Positions 39,701 through 46,977 of a stretch of DNA of 64,000 nt are shown here, in pieces. The notes beneath the pieces were generated by a model that saw nothing but the letters and a program-made list of their open reading frames with translations, did not search any database and was not told the origin of the DNA. Origin of the DNA: Actinosynnema sp040640215 (lineage in GTDB: Bacteria > Actinomycetota > Actinomycetes > Mycobacteriales > Pseudonocardiaceae); NCBI RefSeq assembly GCF_040640215.1, contig NZ_JBFABG010000003.1, positions 620,001-684,000 on the forward strand. The letters run 5' to 3'. The translations under genes and the position numbers were made by a program. How positions within the stretch are numbered: the first letter of the stretch is position 1; each line of letters opens with the position of its first letter.

Positions 39701-39896
39701 GATTCCTGAACCAGGGCACGAGGCCGCCGACGGCGACTTTGTGATCGATCTCGCCTGGCCTCGCCACCAGGTCGCCGTGCTGGTCGACGAGGACCCTGAA
39801 ACGCGCGACGCGCTCGTCGACAACGGGTGGTCGGTTTTCGGACCGGACGAGGTCGGCGAGGCCGCCGCCGCAGTCATGAAGGGGGATATTGACTAA
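33705..39896 (+). CDS. Giant DUF1998 helicase (DruE / DrmA-DrmB / YprA-like) with C-terminal nuclease-like domain
   Basis: 2063 residues from GTG 33705, 5 bases after GGAGAGGGAG; a TTG 24 bases earlier is less likely. SF2 motifs: LVTTGTGSGKTESFL near residue 100, VVLDEFHTYDGAQGTD near 230 (DEFH), TSATLG, and YLQRVGRAGRQTGSALVF near 1030. Cysteine clusters suggest zinc sites (CRHCGRSG near 482; CPACGWSAQ and CPRCQDN near 1330). The DUF1998/MZB-type signature GGTGYLAQF to CHRCLLPYVPP is near 1570-1610. A later domain, near 1690-1790 (QPDFVLSADDP, IAVFCDGQSFH, KRAGLRAEGYLVWAV), resembles Vsr/DUF559-type nucleases. Helicase and DUF1998 parts, separate in DISARM DrmA and DrmB, are fused here; size matches Druantia DruE. 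Confidence 0.8.
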   Translation: MLPSLIAGELRAALSGYLGTTFALADDDVRERLEGFLGDPTDGIFRGPYVRLRLPFQPATEGWQDSLDWAPVGFSPYRHQAQAFERLSSKHRRPLPTLVTTGTGSGKTESFLIPLLDHCRRARAAGQHGIKALLLYPMNALANDQARRIAAMIDDHADDLGGVTAALYTGDSGTATRMTADSLIEHKREIRDNPPDILLTNYKMLDFLLLRPEDSDLWATSRHSLQYVVLDEFHTYDGAQGTDVAMLLRRLGMALGVSEPGRPLGRITPVATSATLGDGGRAGGKLLGFAGKVFGEPFDEEAVVGEQRMGADEWLADAYAAEEIVYDELPLLERVPPVVPGETHVVLLNAVADAFFRNAGNIDAATPDHVTDRHGLGLRLMRHPLTRRLLEEAPTPRDFGELVREVAPQWVGRREAAENAISAFLALLSHARTGDRPLLQVDIQLWIREVSRVDRRVSSVPEFHWGMDGSRTDVEDRYLPAIYCRHCGRSGWGTARRSRDVALEARTQHIRQQSVRKTGRFRALIHAPGELRAGDLQQLNWLDPITLELSSTKPDNNDGLPVLATPDDDAARRDRCPSCGLDEGIRFLGSRVATLTSVSLGHLFGSQDVEPEQKKTLVFTDSVQDAAHRAGFIESRSYALNFRALLVRAIGSGRTTLAELDSALLAAAKTPDERYALLPPEMASDVKYKPFWEEKRSPSSLRTAVKKRAAFSAILEFGLNARTGRTLELTGTATAHVEAGSPEKLARIAAAVVAEHKEERPHLELPVDGVNSLAWIRGVLERMRLQGGINHQWLTKYISEDGNRWSIWGGRPEEMPAFPSGRPAPAFPTTAARSEAFDSVVARGTWYSWWTSRCLKIPESEAPLLVRALFETLHAEHVVSHALTKSGVKVYYLEPDTVAVDPVHQESAADVLRCDVCSLRFPGVREITGQLADGPCLRNRCSGTLRAEVFDGDYYRGLYSSGRVRRISAHEHTGLLDAETRVSVEKAFKGSPTPNAPNVLTCTPTLELGIDIGDLSVVGLTSLPRSVAGYLQRVGRAGRQTGSALVFAVLPGQGIELHWLAEPLDMIDGEVVPPACHLDAAEIIRRQYFASLIDRAARTHRGKPPRTAGKMLSTALVDGSWMRDLLHDGREHAVAYVDEFLSGFRGHVAPDTEVMLADWAGVGLGRDEVSPMERDVEQAIRTWLTDMAELQARAAALSEERERVQAQEALLDDVGKRDLNRLRGEHRAATSQINALRRQYWVTALESMGLLPNYTLLDDRTTLDVGLTWTDERTGQSAVERSTYERGSQVALHELAPGSTFYVNGSALNVDAVDLGSVRNPKLLRWRFCPACGWSAQDTGPTRCPRCQDNRAADTGQLVTAVRFRKASAFASRDGARFGDEDEERKRLRFTVAAAIDVPQQEITKAWGLRDYPFGAEFARTADIRWINLGRADTGGAERIIAGETIQAPLFDACKHCGVVPAAQPRVHDRADARHRGWCPQRHHPDPDDWVQVALLHELRTQVVRLLVPPIVIADETLLHSMRAALLLGLRKILGGEPDHLDVLVAPDPGSHGRRHLLVLHDRVPGGTGYLAQFADPDEVRSLLTAAAGALAECKCAAESVAACHRCLLPYVPPSAVQLVRRDRALELLRDILAKWVVHDLTSLRAITVSPHETPLELRFRALLNEWAKKEKAEPRISPAAGGDQLTFRLNSGNSAQTWTLTAQPRLGYVQPDFVLSADDPSIPKIAVFCDGQSFHASAEHNRLADDAEKRAGLRAEGYLVWAVTHDDLDVFAQAVDGDPATGLVFLTGEQHQTLRRLAGNPKLFGPNTVAVADLGGDAVSQLTHFLCRPDENAWSGPATALALALTGASKRDAVRLSDADVVDALAAAIRGESVKGSAEGRSVLQRRSAGAATTLIDVEQPAAVRVYLGVDDRPETIAGPENEQAWRDWLALSNLLQFLDDGRFSAGTSSSPLPGADRMRRREDSAQPTIDIRWRPLLGEFGPKIDLAITELSRHDIPIPEPGHEAADGDFVIDLAWPRHQVAVLVDEDPETRDALVDNGWSVFGPDEVGEAAAAVMKGDID

Positions 39897-42079
39897 TGTC
39901 CGTGGTCTTCTCCAAGGACTTCCACAAAGACCTCGATGTCGACGGCTCGCTCAAGGGCAAGGCATGGGACTTCGTACGCAAGTTGAATACGGACAGCGAC
40001 CTGACCGGGCTTGATTTCAAGCAGCCGCAGGGCGCGATCGACAAGCGCGTCCGCACGGCGCGGGTCGACCTCAACTACCGAGCGGTGCTGTTCGACATGA
40101 GCGTCGGCGGCGAGGCGTTCTACCTCCTGGCGGGCATCAAGAAGCACGACGACGCCTACCGCTTGGCGGAGACGATCGAGCTCCGGGTGAACCCGGTCAA
40201 CGGCATCGCCGAAGTGCTGCGGCACCAGGACGTGGCGCGCGTCAGCAAGCCCGAGACGCTGGCGAAGCGACGTCAGGACCTGCCGCGACTGCTGCCGTTC
40301 TCGGTTGCTGAGATCGTGAGTCTGGGTGTCTTGGAGCAAGTAGCTGAGCGCATTGTGGAGATCACCGACGAAGACGACCTCCAGGAACTGTGCCTCGCGT
40401 TGCCCGAGTGGCAAGGTGATGCCCTGCTCCAACTCGCCTACGGCACAAGCCTCGACGACGTGCGCAAGCAATACGGCCCGTCGTCCGACCGGACGACGGG
40501 CGGGATCGAGGCTGACGACTTCGGCACCGCGTTGCAGCATCCGGCTTCGCGGATGCAGTTCGTCGTCGTCACCGACGACAACGACGACGAACTCCGCGCA
40601 ATGCTGGAGAGCGACTTCAGCTACTGGCGTACTTTTCTCCACCCGGAGCAGCGGTCCGTGGCGTACCGCGAGCAGTGGAATGGGTCGTTCCGACTCAGCG
40701 GCGGCGCGGGCACCGGCAAAACGGTCGCTGCCATCCACCGAGCCTCTTTCCTCGCAAGCAGGTCTGGTGGCGCACGTGTCCTCCTGACGACGTTCACCAA
40801 GACGTTGGCCACTCAACTACAGGGCGATCTCGCCCAACTGGCGGGGCCTGCACGTGTCAATCTCGGCACCGGTGCGGTGGAACCGGGCACGGTCCGGGTC
40901 ATGGGAGTGGACAGCCTCGCCAGGCAAATGGTCGCTCGGGCCGACGGACACGTACCGAGGGTCATTCCGCAACTTGAAGAGGACCGGTTGTGGGAGCAGG
41001 TCGTCCAAGATCTGCCCGATCTGACACCCGACGACACCCGGATGTTGACACCCGGCTTCCTTGCGGCGGAATACCGCAACGTCATTCTCGCGCAAGAGAT
41101 CACCGATCGGCAGCACTACCTCAAGGCACCACGTCGAGGTCGCGGGGTGCGGCTGAACTGGCTGCAACGCAAGAGGATCTGGGAGGTCGTAGACCTGTTC
41201 CAGCGTCGTCTGCTGGCCGATGGGAAGACGACGTTCGCGGCGCTCGTCGCGCGGGCGGCGGAGGTACTGGCCGGCGAGGACAAGCGGGACGCTCGTGACC
41301 TGTTCGACCACGTCGTGGTGGATGAAGGACAGGACCTCAGCGCCTCGCATTGGCTGATGTTGCGCAGGCTCGTTCCCAAGGGAGCGAACGACTTGTTCAT
41401 CTGCGAGGACAGCCACCAGCGGGTCTACGGGGAAAGACTGGTGTTGGGTCACTTCGGTATCGACGTGCGCGGGCGTTCGCGGAAGTTGACCTTGAACTAC
41501 CGCACCACGCGGCAGAACCTGAGGTTCGGCCTGCGAATCCTCGACGGTGGCAAGGTCGTAGACCTCCAAGGTGACGAGGAGACCCGCGTGGGCTACCGAT
41601 CACGGCTGAGTGGCCCCGAGCCGATTCTGCACAGTGCCGCGAGCACCGCCGACGAGGCCGACTTCATCGTCCGGACGATCCGCGACTGGCTGACCGGTCA
41701 GCCGGAGGGCTCACTCAAGCCCGGATCGATCGGAGTCTTGGTCAGGACCAATCGTGAGCGCGACGACCTGGTGCACATGCTGCGGCAGGAAGGCGTTCCT
41801 GCCGAGACGTTGACGAGTGACGCGGACGGAACGGGGAAGGGCGTCCGAGTGGCCACGATGCATCGGGCGAAGGGAATGGAGTTTGCCCGGGTTTTGGTCG
41901 CAGGGGTGTCCGAATCAACCGTGCCACTGCGGTGGTTGCTCGATAACGCGGCAGTGGAGGACCGCCCCGACGTAGAGCAGCGGGAACGCCTGTTGCTCTA
42001 CGTCGCTTGCACCCGCGCACGGGATCAATTGGTTGTGACCTGGCACGGCCGGCCGTCACCGTACCTGCCGCTCAGCTGA
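39896..42079 (+). CDS. UvrD/Rep-type helicase with RelE/ParE-like N-terminus
   Basis: 727 residues; start overlaps the upstream stop by one base (TAATG). Residues 1-110 (VVFSKDFHKDLDVDG, RTARVDLNYRAVLFDMSVGG, FYLLAGIKKHDDAYRLAETI) have the layout of a RelE/ParE/YafQ fold. SF1A helicase motifs follow: RLSGGAGTGKTVAAIHRA near 268, VVDEGQDLSASHWLM near 475, LTLNYRTTRQNLRFG near 525, and ATMHRAKGMEFARVLVAG near 657 with a C-terminal YVACTRARDQLVV. All core motifs appear intact. RelE-like fusions to UvrD helicases occur in actinobacteria, but the role is unknown. As last gene of the operon it is probably an effector or accessory DNA-unwinding subunit. Confidence 0.8.
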   Translation: MSVVFSKDFHKDLDVDGSLKGKAWDFVRKLNTDSDLTGLDFKQPQGAIDKRVRTARVDLNYRAVLFDMSVGGEAFYLLAGIKKHDDAYRLAETIELRVNPVNGIAEVLRHQDVARVSKPETLAKRRQDLPRLLPFSVAEIVSLGVLEQVAERIVEITDEDDLQELCLALPEWQGDALLQLAYGTSLDDVRKQYGPSSDRTTGGIEADDFGTALQHPASRMQFVVVTDDNDDELRAMLESDFSYWRTFLHPEQRSVAYREQWNGSFRLSGGAGTGKTVAAIHRASFLASRSGGARVLLTTFTKTLATQLQGDLAQLAGPARVNLGTGAVEPGTVRVMGVDSLARQMVARADGHVPRVIPQLEEDRLWEQVVQDLPDLTPDDTRMLTPGFLAAEYRNVILAQEITDRQHYLKAPRRGRGVRLNWLQRKRIWEVVDLFQRRLLADGKTTFAALVARAAEVLAGEDKRDARDLFDHVVVDEGQDLSASHWLMLRRLVPKGANDLFICEDSHQRVYGERLVLGHFGIDVRGRSRKLTLNYRTTRQNLRFGLRILDGGKVVDLQGDEETRVGYRSRLSGPEPILHSAASTADEADFIVRTIRDWLTGQPEGSLKPGSIGVLVRTNRERDDLVHMLRQEGVPAETLTSDADGTGKGVRVATMHRAKGMEFARVLVAGVSESTVPLRWLLDNAAVEDRPDVEQRERLLLYVACTRARDQLVVTWHGRPSPYLPLS

Positions 42080-42404
42080 GCAGGTCGGGCGCGATCCTCT
42101 GCAGCAGGTCGTCCACTTTCTCCGCGTCGTCGACGAATCCGATAGGGCTGAGCAGGTCGTGCTCTTCGTCGCCTGGTTCGACGAAGTAGCAGACGGTGTC
42201 CACGATCTGGTCCATCTGGTCGCGGTCGAACGAGTCCCATCGATCCAGCACGGTGGCTAGCTTGTGGTGGAGTTGCAGTGCGAACCCGACATCGACGAAC
42301 TCGTGGTACTCGGCGTTTTCGAGCATTCCTCTGTGCGCCGTCAGGAGAACTCGGAGCGCTTCGGCACTGGGTTCGTCAGCGGGAAGCTGTTCAGGAGTCG
42401 CCAT
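42072..42404 (-). CDS. Hypothetical protein converging on the DISARM-like operon
   Basis: 110 residues from ATG 42404 (MATPEQLPADEPSAEALRVL). Its stop overlaps the end of the UvrD gene by 8 bases on the opposite strand. The protein is acidic and helical, with YFVEPGDEEHDLLSPIGFVD at the C-terminus, a motif faintly like the YkvA/DUF1232 SPIDLIPD core but without its hydrophobic helices. No function can be assigned. A longer upstream frame exists but becomes arginine/proline-rich. Confidence 0.55.
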   Translation of the reverse strand: MATPEQLPADEPSAEALRVLLTAHRGMLENAEYHEFVDVGFALQLHHKLATVLDRWDSFDRDQMDQIVDTVCYFVEPGDEEHDLLSPIGFVDDAEKVDDLLQRIAPDLLS

Positions 42405-43031
42405 GGTGAGCCACCGGGCTTTCTCTACGAAGTAGTCGCCACCTCTTATCGACCACTCCCGCCAGGATGTTACGACGACAGTCTGACGGTCGGCGTCCGA
42501 AGCACGCGCAAGGCACGCTGTATTGGAATTGAGGACCCATTTCGGCAGACCGGACGACCGCCGACGATCAGCCCGCCCCGATGTGTCACCGGCTTGTGGA
42601 CAAGCGAGTCTGGGACACCAGCGGATCCCCCTAGACCACCCATGAGCAGGGCCTTCGCATGCCGGAGGGGGTGGCGCTCTAACAGGATCCCCAACCTGAT
42701 CCCCAATGTGATCCCCCATATGAACCCCCGCCGGAAGTCACCGTACGCGCAAGTGATCTTCAATATGACTACACAGGGTAGCCGATCGAGAAGTTCGCTA
42801 CGTATACATAATTCCGCCAAGCCATGCCTAAAAACATCGGTATATCAAGGATTGAAATTGAAGCCACACACAAGGAGGGGAGTCAGCACGATTACGGGAG
42901 CACCTTCCTTGCATGCGGCCAATTATATCGCCTGACTGCCGCGCCGCGCCCGCCACAGAAAATTATCTTTGTGCGGACAGGGCTCTGACGAAAGACGTAG
43001 CGAGGATCGGCGGACTTGACTGTCGGGCGGG
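42405..43031. other. AT-enriched spacer, no gene
   Basis: About 630 bases. Composition falls well below the window average at 42740-42960. It contains a short 12-base tandem array (annotated separately). No frame has actinomycete codon bias. It marks the right edge of the DISARM-like island. Confidence 0.5.
42686..42733. repeat. Four-unit 12-bp tandem repeat
   Basis: Units GATCCCCAACCT, GATCCCCAATGT, GATCCCCCATAT and GAACCCCCGCCG follow each other exactly at a 12-base period. Iteron-like arrays of this sort are typical of integrase or replication-protein binding regions. It lies between two functional blocks, so it may be a scar of an integrated element. Confidence 0.5.
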
Positions 43032-43310
43032 TCAGGTGCGCGTTGGACGGCGGTTTTCGTGGGGCTGCGCCGTCTTCGGGTTGGTGTCGCGCTGCTGCGG
43101 GAGGAAAAGGGGGATGCCCTCGGCAAGGCGCCAGGCGGCGTCGCACGCCGCGCAGGTAGGCCAGCACCACTGTCGCTTAGTGGCGCGCGCAGCGGGAACG
43201 GTCAACTCCGCCCCGCACAGCGTGGTCGTCTTCTGGGTAGGCATGGCGTTGTCGTCGATGGCATGGCGTTTGCCGTCGTGAGGTTGCCACCGGAACGGGC
43301 GCGGTCCCAT
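43032..43310 (-). CDS. Small cysteine-containing protein coupled to DUF5753 regulator
   Basis: 92 residues beginning MGPRPFRWQPHDGKRHAIDD; the ATG overlaps the stop of the regulator gene (TGATG). Cysteines in TTTLCGAEL and WCWPTCAACDAAW could form a zinc-binding knuckle. Small proteins of this type commonly accompany XRE/DUF5753 regulators in Pseudonocardiales. The proline/arginine-rich tail is probably disordered. Function unknown. Confidence 0.65.
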   Translation of the reverse strand: MGPRPFRWQPHDGKRHAIDDNAMPTQKTTTLCGAELTVPAARATKRQWCWPTCAACDAAWRLAEGIPLFLPQQRDTNPKTAQPHENRRPTRT

Positions 43311-44170
43311 CAGCGGATTCCCTTGTCGTAGGCGTCGGCCCAGTGGGCAATGACCTCGCCAGACTGAGCTGCGGGCAGGGCGCGGGCGTGGAGTTCGCGG
43401 AATCGACGCTGGTGGTGTTCGACGGCGTGGAGGTTGTCGTGGAAGACGGTGGTGATGCCGTTTTCGCTATAGGACAGCGGGCGCAGTGGTGGGGCGAAGG
43501 TGAACAGTGCAGCGTGGTGGCGCAGGGCGGGGTGGGCTGGTGCGGTCATGGGGATGACGTGGACGGTGATGTGAGGTTGACCTGCTTGCAGGGTGAGGTA
43601 GAGCAGTTGGTCGCGCATGGCGGCGCGGTTGCCGACGACCAGCCGCAGCGCGGTTTCGTGGACGTAGAGCGTGGCGTTCGGCGGGGTGCGGCGGTATAGG
43701 AGACGGTCCTGACGCGCGACACGCGTGGCGGCCAGGTTCTGGTCACCAGTCAGTGCGCCGGCGTAGGCCGTGGTCTGGGCAAGGGCCGGGACGGTGAGCG
43801 GTTCGTAGGCGGTGACGCTGTGGGCGAGGTGTTCGTGCAGTGTCAGGGCGGTGAGGGTGTCGGGGCTGCCGTGGTGGGTGCGGGTGAAGGTGCCGGTGTC
43901 GGGCTCGTGGGCGATGGCCATGACGCGATCGCGGGTGGCCTCGTCGGCGACGCAGCGGCCAAGGAGGGTGGCGATCCCCCAGGGGCTGGTGCCGCGGTTG
44001 CCGGTCTCGAGTTTGCTGAGCTTGCCCAGCGACCAGCCCAGGCTCTCGGCGACGACTGCGGAGGACAGGCGAGCGGTGCGGCGGATGCGGCGTAGTTCCT
44101 CGCCGAGCTCACGGCTGTGAGCTGTACTCAACCTCGTGATGGCGGGCGACTTCTCGCCGTCGGTGTCCAT
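43310..44170 (-). CDS. XRE-family regulator with DUF5753 domain
   Basis: 286 residues from ATG 44170 with GAGGAACG upstream. Residues 15-75 contain the Cro/CI helix-turn-helix (LGEELRRIRRTARLSSAVVA, then ESLGWSLGKLSKLETG). The remainder is the DUF5753 domain (YEPLTVPALAQTTAYAGALT, QDRLLYRRTPPNATLYVHET, RNAAM-like RDQLLYLTLQAGQPHITVHV). This family is abundant in Streptomyces and relatives and often controls a small coupled gene. Here the partner is the downstream zinc-knuckle protein. Confidence 0.85.
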   Translation of the reverse strand: MDTDGEKSPAITRLSTAHSRELGEELRRIRRTARLSSAVVAESLGWSLGKLSKLETGNRGTSPWGIATLLGRCVADEATRDRVMAIAHEPDTGTFTRTHHGSPDTLTALTLHEHLAHSVTAYEPLTVPALAQTTAYAGALTGDQNLAATRVARQDRLLYRRTPPNATLYVHETALRLVVGNRAAMRDQLLYLTLQAGQPHITVHVIPMTAPAHPALRHHAALFTFAPPLRPLSYSENGITTVFHDNLHAVEHHQRRFRELHARALPAAQSGEVIAHWADAYDKGIR

Positions 44171-44641
44171 CGACGTTCCTCAGTTGTGCTCGGGGGCCGC
44201 TACACGGTCGGCGGCGATGATCAAGCTTCGGTCTGGCGTGGTGCAGAACAGGCCGATAAGTCCGACCGAGTCCGGCTGCACACGAGCGGCATGGCGCGGC
44301 CACGTTCGGCGCGCGAGCTTGTGTCGACCCATCCGTCGGATGTCGAGGTCCTGCCGATGCAGGGAACGCGAACGAAGACGAGGCCGAAGGCGCCTTCGAG
44401 GACTTGGTCGTGATCGCCGGGGACAGCAACTCCGGTCGGAACCTGGCCGTCCGCGCCATCGAGCATCCGGACACCCGCCCAGCCGCGCGTCCTGACGAGA
44501 CCAGCATCATCGCCTTCCCTTTCGACCCGCCGAAATCGGTAGATACGCATTTCAACCAGGACCGGTACGATCAGGGAACAACGCAAACAGTCGACACGCG
44601 GATTTGCCCCCTATTTGCCCCCTAGCGCAGGCGGAGGCGAC
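44171..44641. other. Divergent intergenic region with coding-like debris
   Basis: Separates two divergent XRE-type regulators and must contain both promoters. On the plus strand, stretches in two frames look protein-like (SVWRGAEQADKSDRVRLHTS near 44230-44290; AFEDLVVIAGDSNSGRNLAV and IIAFPFDPPKSVD near 44390-44530), suggesting a degraded gene. No intact gene is supported. Confidence 0.4.
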
Positions 44642-45964
44642 ATGAGCGAGGATGAGCACTCCGACATGACCGCACCAGCCGGTGTCCGGCTCGCTCACGA
44701 GATCCGCCGACGACGCACCGAAGCCGGACTCAGCCAGCCACAACTGGCCCGGATGATCGGCTACACCAGGCAGTATGTGTCCCTGGCCGAACGCGTCGGC
44801 CACAACCTTCCCTCCGCCGAAGTCATTCGAGCCCTGGATCAAGCCCTGAACGCAATGGGCGCACTGATCGCGTTGCGAGAACGGTGCAGGAGTGAGCAAA
44901 AAAGGCTGCGAGGGAAGTCGCCTGTAAGGCGTGTACCGCAGAACACGGTCTCACTTGAGGCCAATTTGTCTGCCTCGGCTACCCGCGTCGACACCAAGTC
45001 AGACGTGGTCGAGTCGATCGCCGACCTGACGTTGGACGCACCGCCTCGACGGCGCGTGGGCCGGGCCGAGGTCGGGCAGGTGAAGTTGATGACCAGCGCG
45101 CTGGCGGCCAGCGAGAATCTCTATGGCGGAGGGATGACGAGTGAGGCGGGCATCGCCCACCTGCGTTGGGCGAGTCGGATGTTGAAGGTGCATTCCGAGC
45201 CCGCAGTCGAGGTGGCGTTGTTCGAGGCTGTCGGGAACCTGGCCGGCGTGGTGGCGTTCTCGGCCTTCGACGTCGGCGATCACCCGGTCGCGGCGCGCTG
45301 TTTCCGGTTCGCCCTGTCGTGTGCGGAGCAGGGTGGCTCGTGGGAACTGCGCGCGGCCACTCTCACCGACATGGCTCGACAGGCCGTCTACCTGGGCGAC
45401 TTGGACCAAGCCCTGTCGCTGATCGAGTTCGCCCAGGTCCGTGCCGATCGACTGACGGCCACGGCAAGGGCCGTGATCGGGGTGGTCCGTGCCAGAGTGC
45501 TGGCCATGCTCGGCCGTCATGAAGAAGCGCGATCACAGGTGGACCGCGCCGACTCGGACTTCGCGCAGCGCCAAACGGCCACCGAGCCCGCCTGGCTGGT
45601 CTACTACGACGAGGCCGAACACGCAGGCAGCAGCGCCAGGGCGCTGATCCCTATCGCCATCGCTACCGGGCGGCCGGGTGAGGCCGCTAAACGCCTGGAG
45701 ACGGCAGTCCGCTTGCACAGCGACGCCTATCCGCGGTCGCGGGCGTTCTCCAGGACACGCTTGGCCGCACTGCACATGTCGATCGGCGACCCACGTGAAG
45801 CCACCGCACTGGGGCGACAGGCCGTTGCGGACGCCGCAATGTTCCACTCCCAGCGGATGAACGGGGAACTGCGTGCCCTGATGCGCGCCAGCGGACAGCA
45901 CCTGGCAATTCCCGAGGTGGCGGACCTGTCGCACTCGCTGGCATCGGCGATCAACGATGCCTGA
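44642..45964 (+). CDS. XRE-family regulator with TPR-like sensor domain
   Basis: 440 residues from ATG 44642, with GGAGG 6 bases upstream. Residues 15-75 form the helix-turn-helix (HEIRRRRTEAGLSQPQLARM, IGYTRQYVSLAERVGHNLPS). From about 140 onward there are paired helices in a TPR-like series (FEAVGNLAGVVAFSAFDVGD, LRAATLTDMARQAVYLGDLD, RTRLAALHMSIGDPREATAL). Such regulators sense a ligand or partner through the TPR array. It overlaps the following kinase-like gene by 8 bases, so it probably regulates or cooperates with it. Confidence 0.85.
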   Translation: MSEDEHSDMTAPAGVRLAHEIRRRRTEAGLSQPQLARMIGYTRQYVSLAERVGHNLPSAEVIRALDQALNAMGALIALRERCRSEQKRLRGKSPVRRVPQNTVSLEANLSASATRVDTKSDVVESIADLTLDAPPRRRVGRAEVGQVKLMTSALAASENLYGGGMTSEAGIAHLRWASRMLKVHSEPAVEVALFEAVGNLAGVVAFSAFDVGDHPVAARCFRFALSCAEQGGSWELRAATLTDMARQAVYLGDLDQALSLIEFAQVRADRLTATARAVIGVVRARVLAMLGRHEEARSQVDRADSDFAQRQTATEPAWLVYYDEAEHAGSSARALIPIAIATGRPGEAAKRLETAVRLHSDAYPRSRAFSRTRLAALHMSIGDPREATALGRQAVADAAMFHSQRMNGELRALMRASGQHLAIPEVADLSHSLASAINDA

Positions 45965-46859
45965 CGTTTCCGAGGTCGACAAAGACCAGGCCACCTACCG
46001 AGTACTGGCCGCTGCAGGCAAAGAAGCAAGTGTACCGACCTCCGGCGCGGAACTGATCCGCGACGGCGTCAACGTCCTCTACCGACTATCGGGCGACATC
46101 ATCGCCCGCATCGGCCCCGACGGCTCCCGCGAGACGGCCACCCGCCTGCTGCACACCTCGCGCTGGCTGGCCCGCACCGGCATACCCGCGGTCCAAGCAC
46201 TCGACGGCATCGGCCAGCCCACCATGGTCGACGATCGGCCCATCACCTGGTGGGCGAGCATCCCAGAACACCGATACGCCACCCCCGTCGAACTCGGCGC
46301 CGTGCTCAAACGACTCCACACACTGGCTCCGCCCCTCTCGCCAGCCCTGCCTGTGCTTGATCCCTTCGCTGGGCTGGACGAGGCGCTCACTGCCGCCGCC
46401 ACGCTTTCCGAGCACGACCGGACGTGGCTCAAAGACCTGCTGAAGAGGTTGCGTCGCGAGTACGCGCAACTGCAGGTCGGATCGCCCCGGTGCGTGGTCC
46501 ACGGCGATGCCTGGCAAGGCAACGTGGCCGTCCCCGCCGACGGTGTCCCCGTGCTCCTGGATCTCGACAACCTAGGACTCGGCCTTCGCGAGTGGGATCT
46601 CATCCCTCTGGCTGTCGACCACACCGACTTCGCCCGTATCACATCTTCGGAGTACACAGCGTTCATCGACGCCTACGGCGGCTACGACGTCACCACTTGG
46701 CCCGGCTACCGCACACTGGCTACCACAACCGAACTCCGCTGGACCGCCTTCGCCCTGAACAAAGCCAGCACCGATTCCAAAAAGAGAAACCAGGCACACC
46801 ATCGAGTAGCTTGCCTGAAAGGAGAGGTCAGACAGCCTTGGTCATGGACCGCCTTTTAG
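45957..46859 (+). CDS. Aminoglycoside phosphotransferase-fold kinase
   Basis: 300 residues. Motifs of the APH/choline-kinase fold: NVLYRLSGDIIARIG near residue 40, catalytic loop VVHGDAWQGNVAV near 180 (HGD-x4-N), and metal-binding LLDLDNLGLGLREWDL near 200. Substrate cannot be inferred; APH-fold proteins next to XRE-TPR regulators in actinomycetes are seldom proven resistance genes. Coupled to the upstream regulator by overlap. Confidence 0.8.
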   Translation: MPDVSEVDKDQATYRVLAAAGKEASVPTSGAELIRDGVNVLYRLSGDIIARIGPDGSRETATRLLHTSRWLARTGIPAVQALDGIGQPTMVDDRPITWWASIPEHRYATPVELGAVLKRLHTLAPPLSPALPVLDPFAGLDEALTAAATLSEHDRTWLKDLLKRLRREYAQLQVGSPRCVVHGDAWQGNVAVPADGVPVLLDLDNLGLGLREWDLIPLAVDHTDFARITSSEYTAFIDAYGGYDVTTWPGYRTLATTTELRWTAFALNKASTDSKKRNQAHHRVACLKGEVRQPWSWTAF

Positions 46860-46871
46860 GGACGATACAAG

Positions 46872-46899
46872 GCTTAGCTGATTCGCGGATCAGCAAGGC
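46872..46899. terminator. Hairpin between convergent APH and NUDIX genes
   Basis: GGCTTAGCTGAT and ATCAGCAAGGC pair around a 6-base loop (inner 6-bp stem perfect, one A-A mismatch). It lies just past the stop of the kinase gene and before the convergent NUDIX gene's 3' end. No long T-run. Confidence 0.5.
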
Positions 46900-46977
46900 A
46901 CTATGGAGGAAATCCACACCTTTCACCAGGTCGAGAAAATAACCGGCGGGACAAGGACCACTAAGCTGGCCGACGCT

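Noticed and set aside
25294..42079. Complete classical DISARM (drmABC plus drmD, drmMI)
   Set aside because: No phospholipase D HxK motifs anywhere in the operon and no separate drmA and drmB genes; only DISARM-like.
42072..42404. DrmC or another nuclease for the DISARM-like operon
   Set aside because: Only 110 residues, opposite strand, no nuclease motif.
42686..42733. CRISPR array
   Set aside because: Units are only 12 bases with no spacers, and no cas genes are present.
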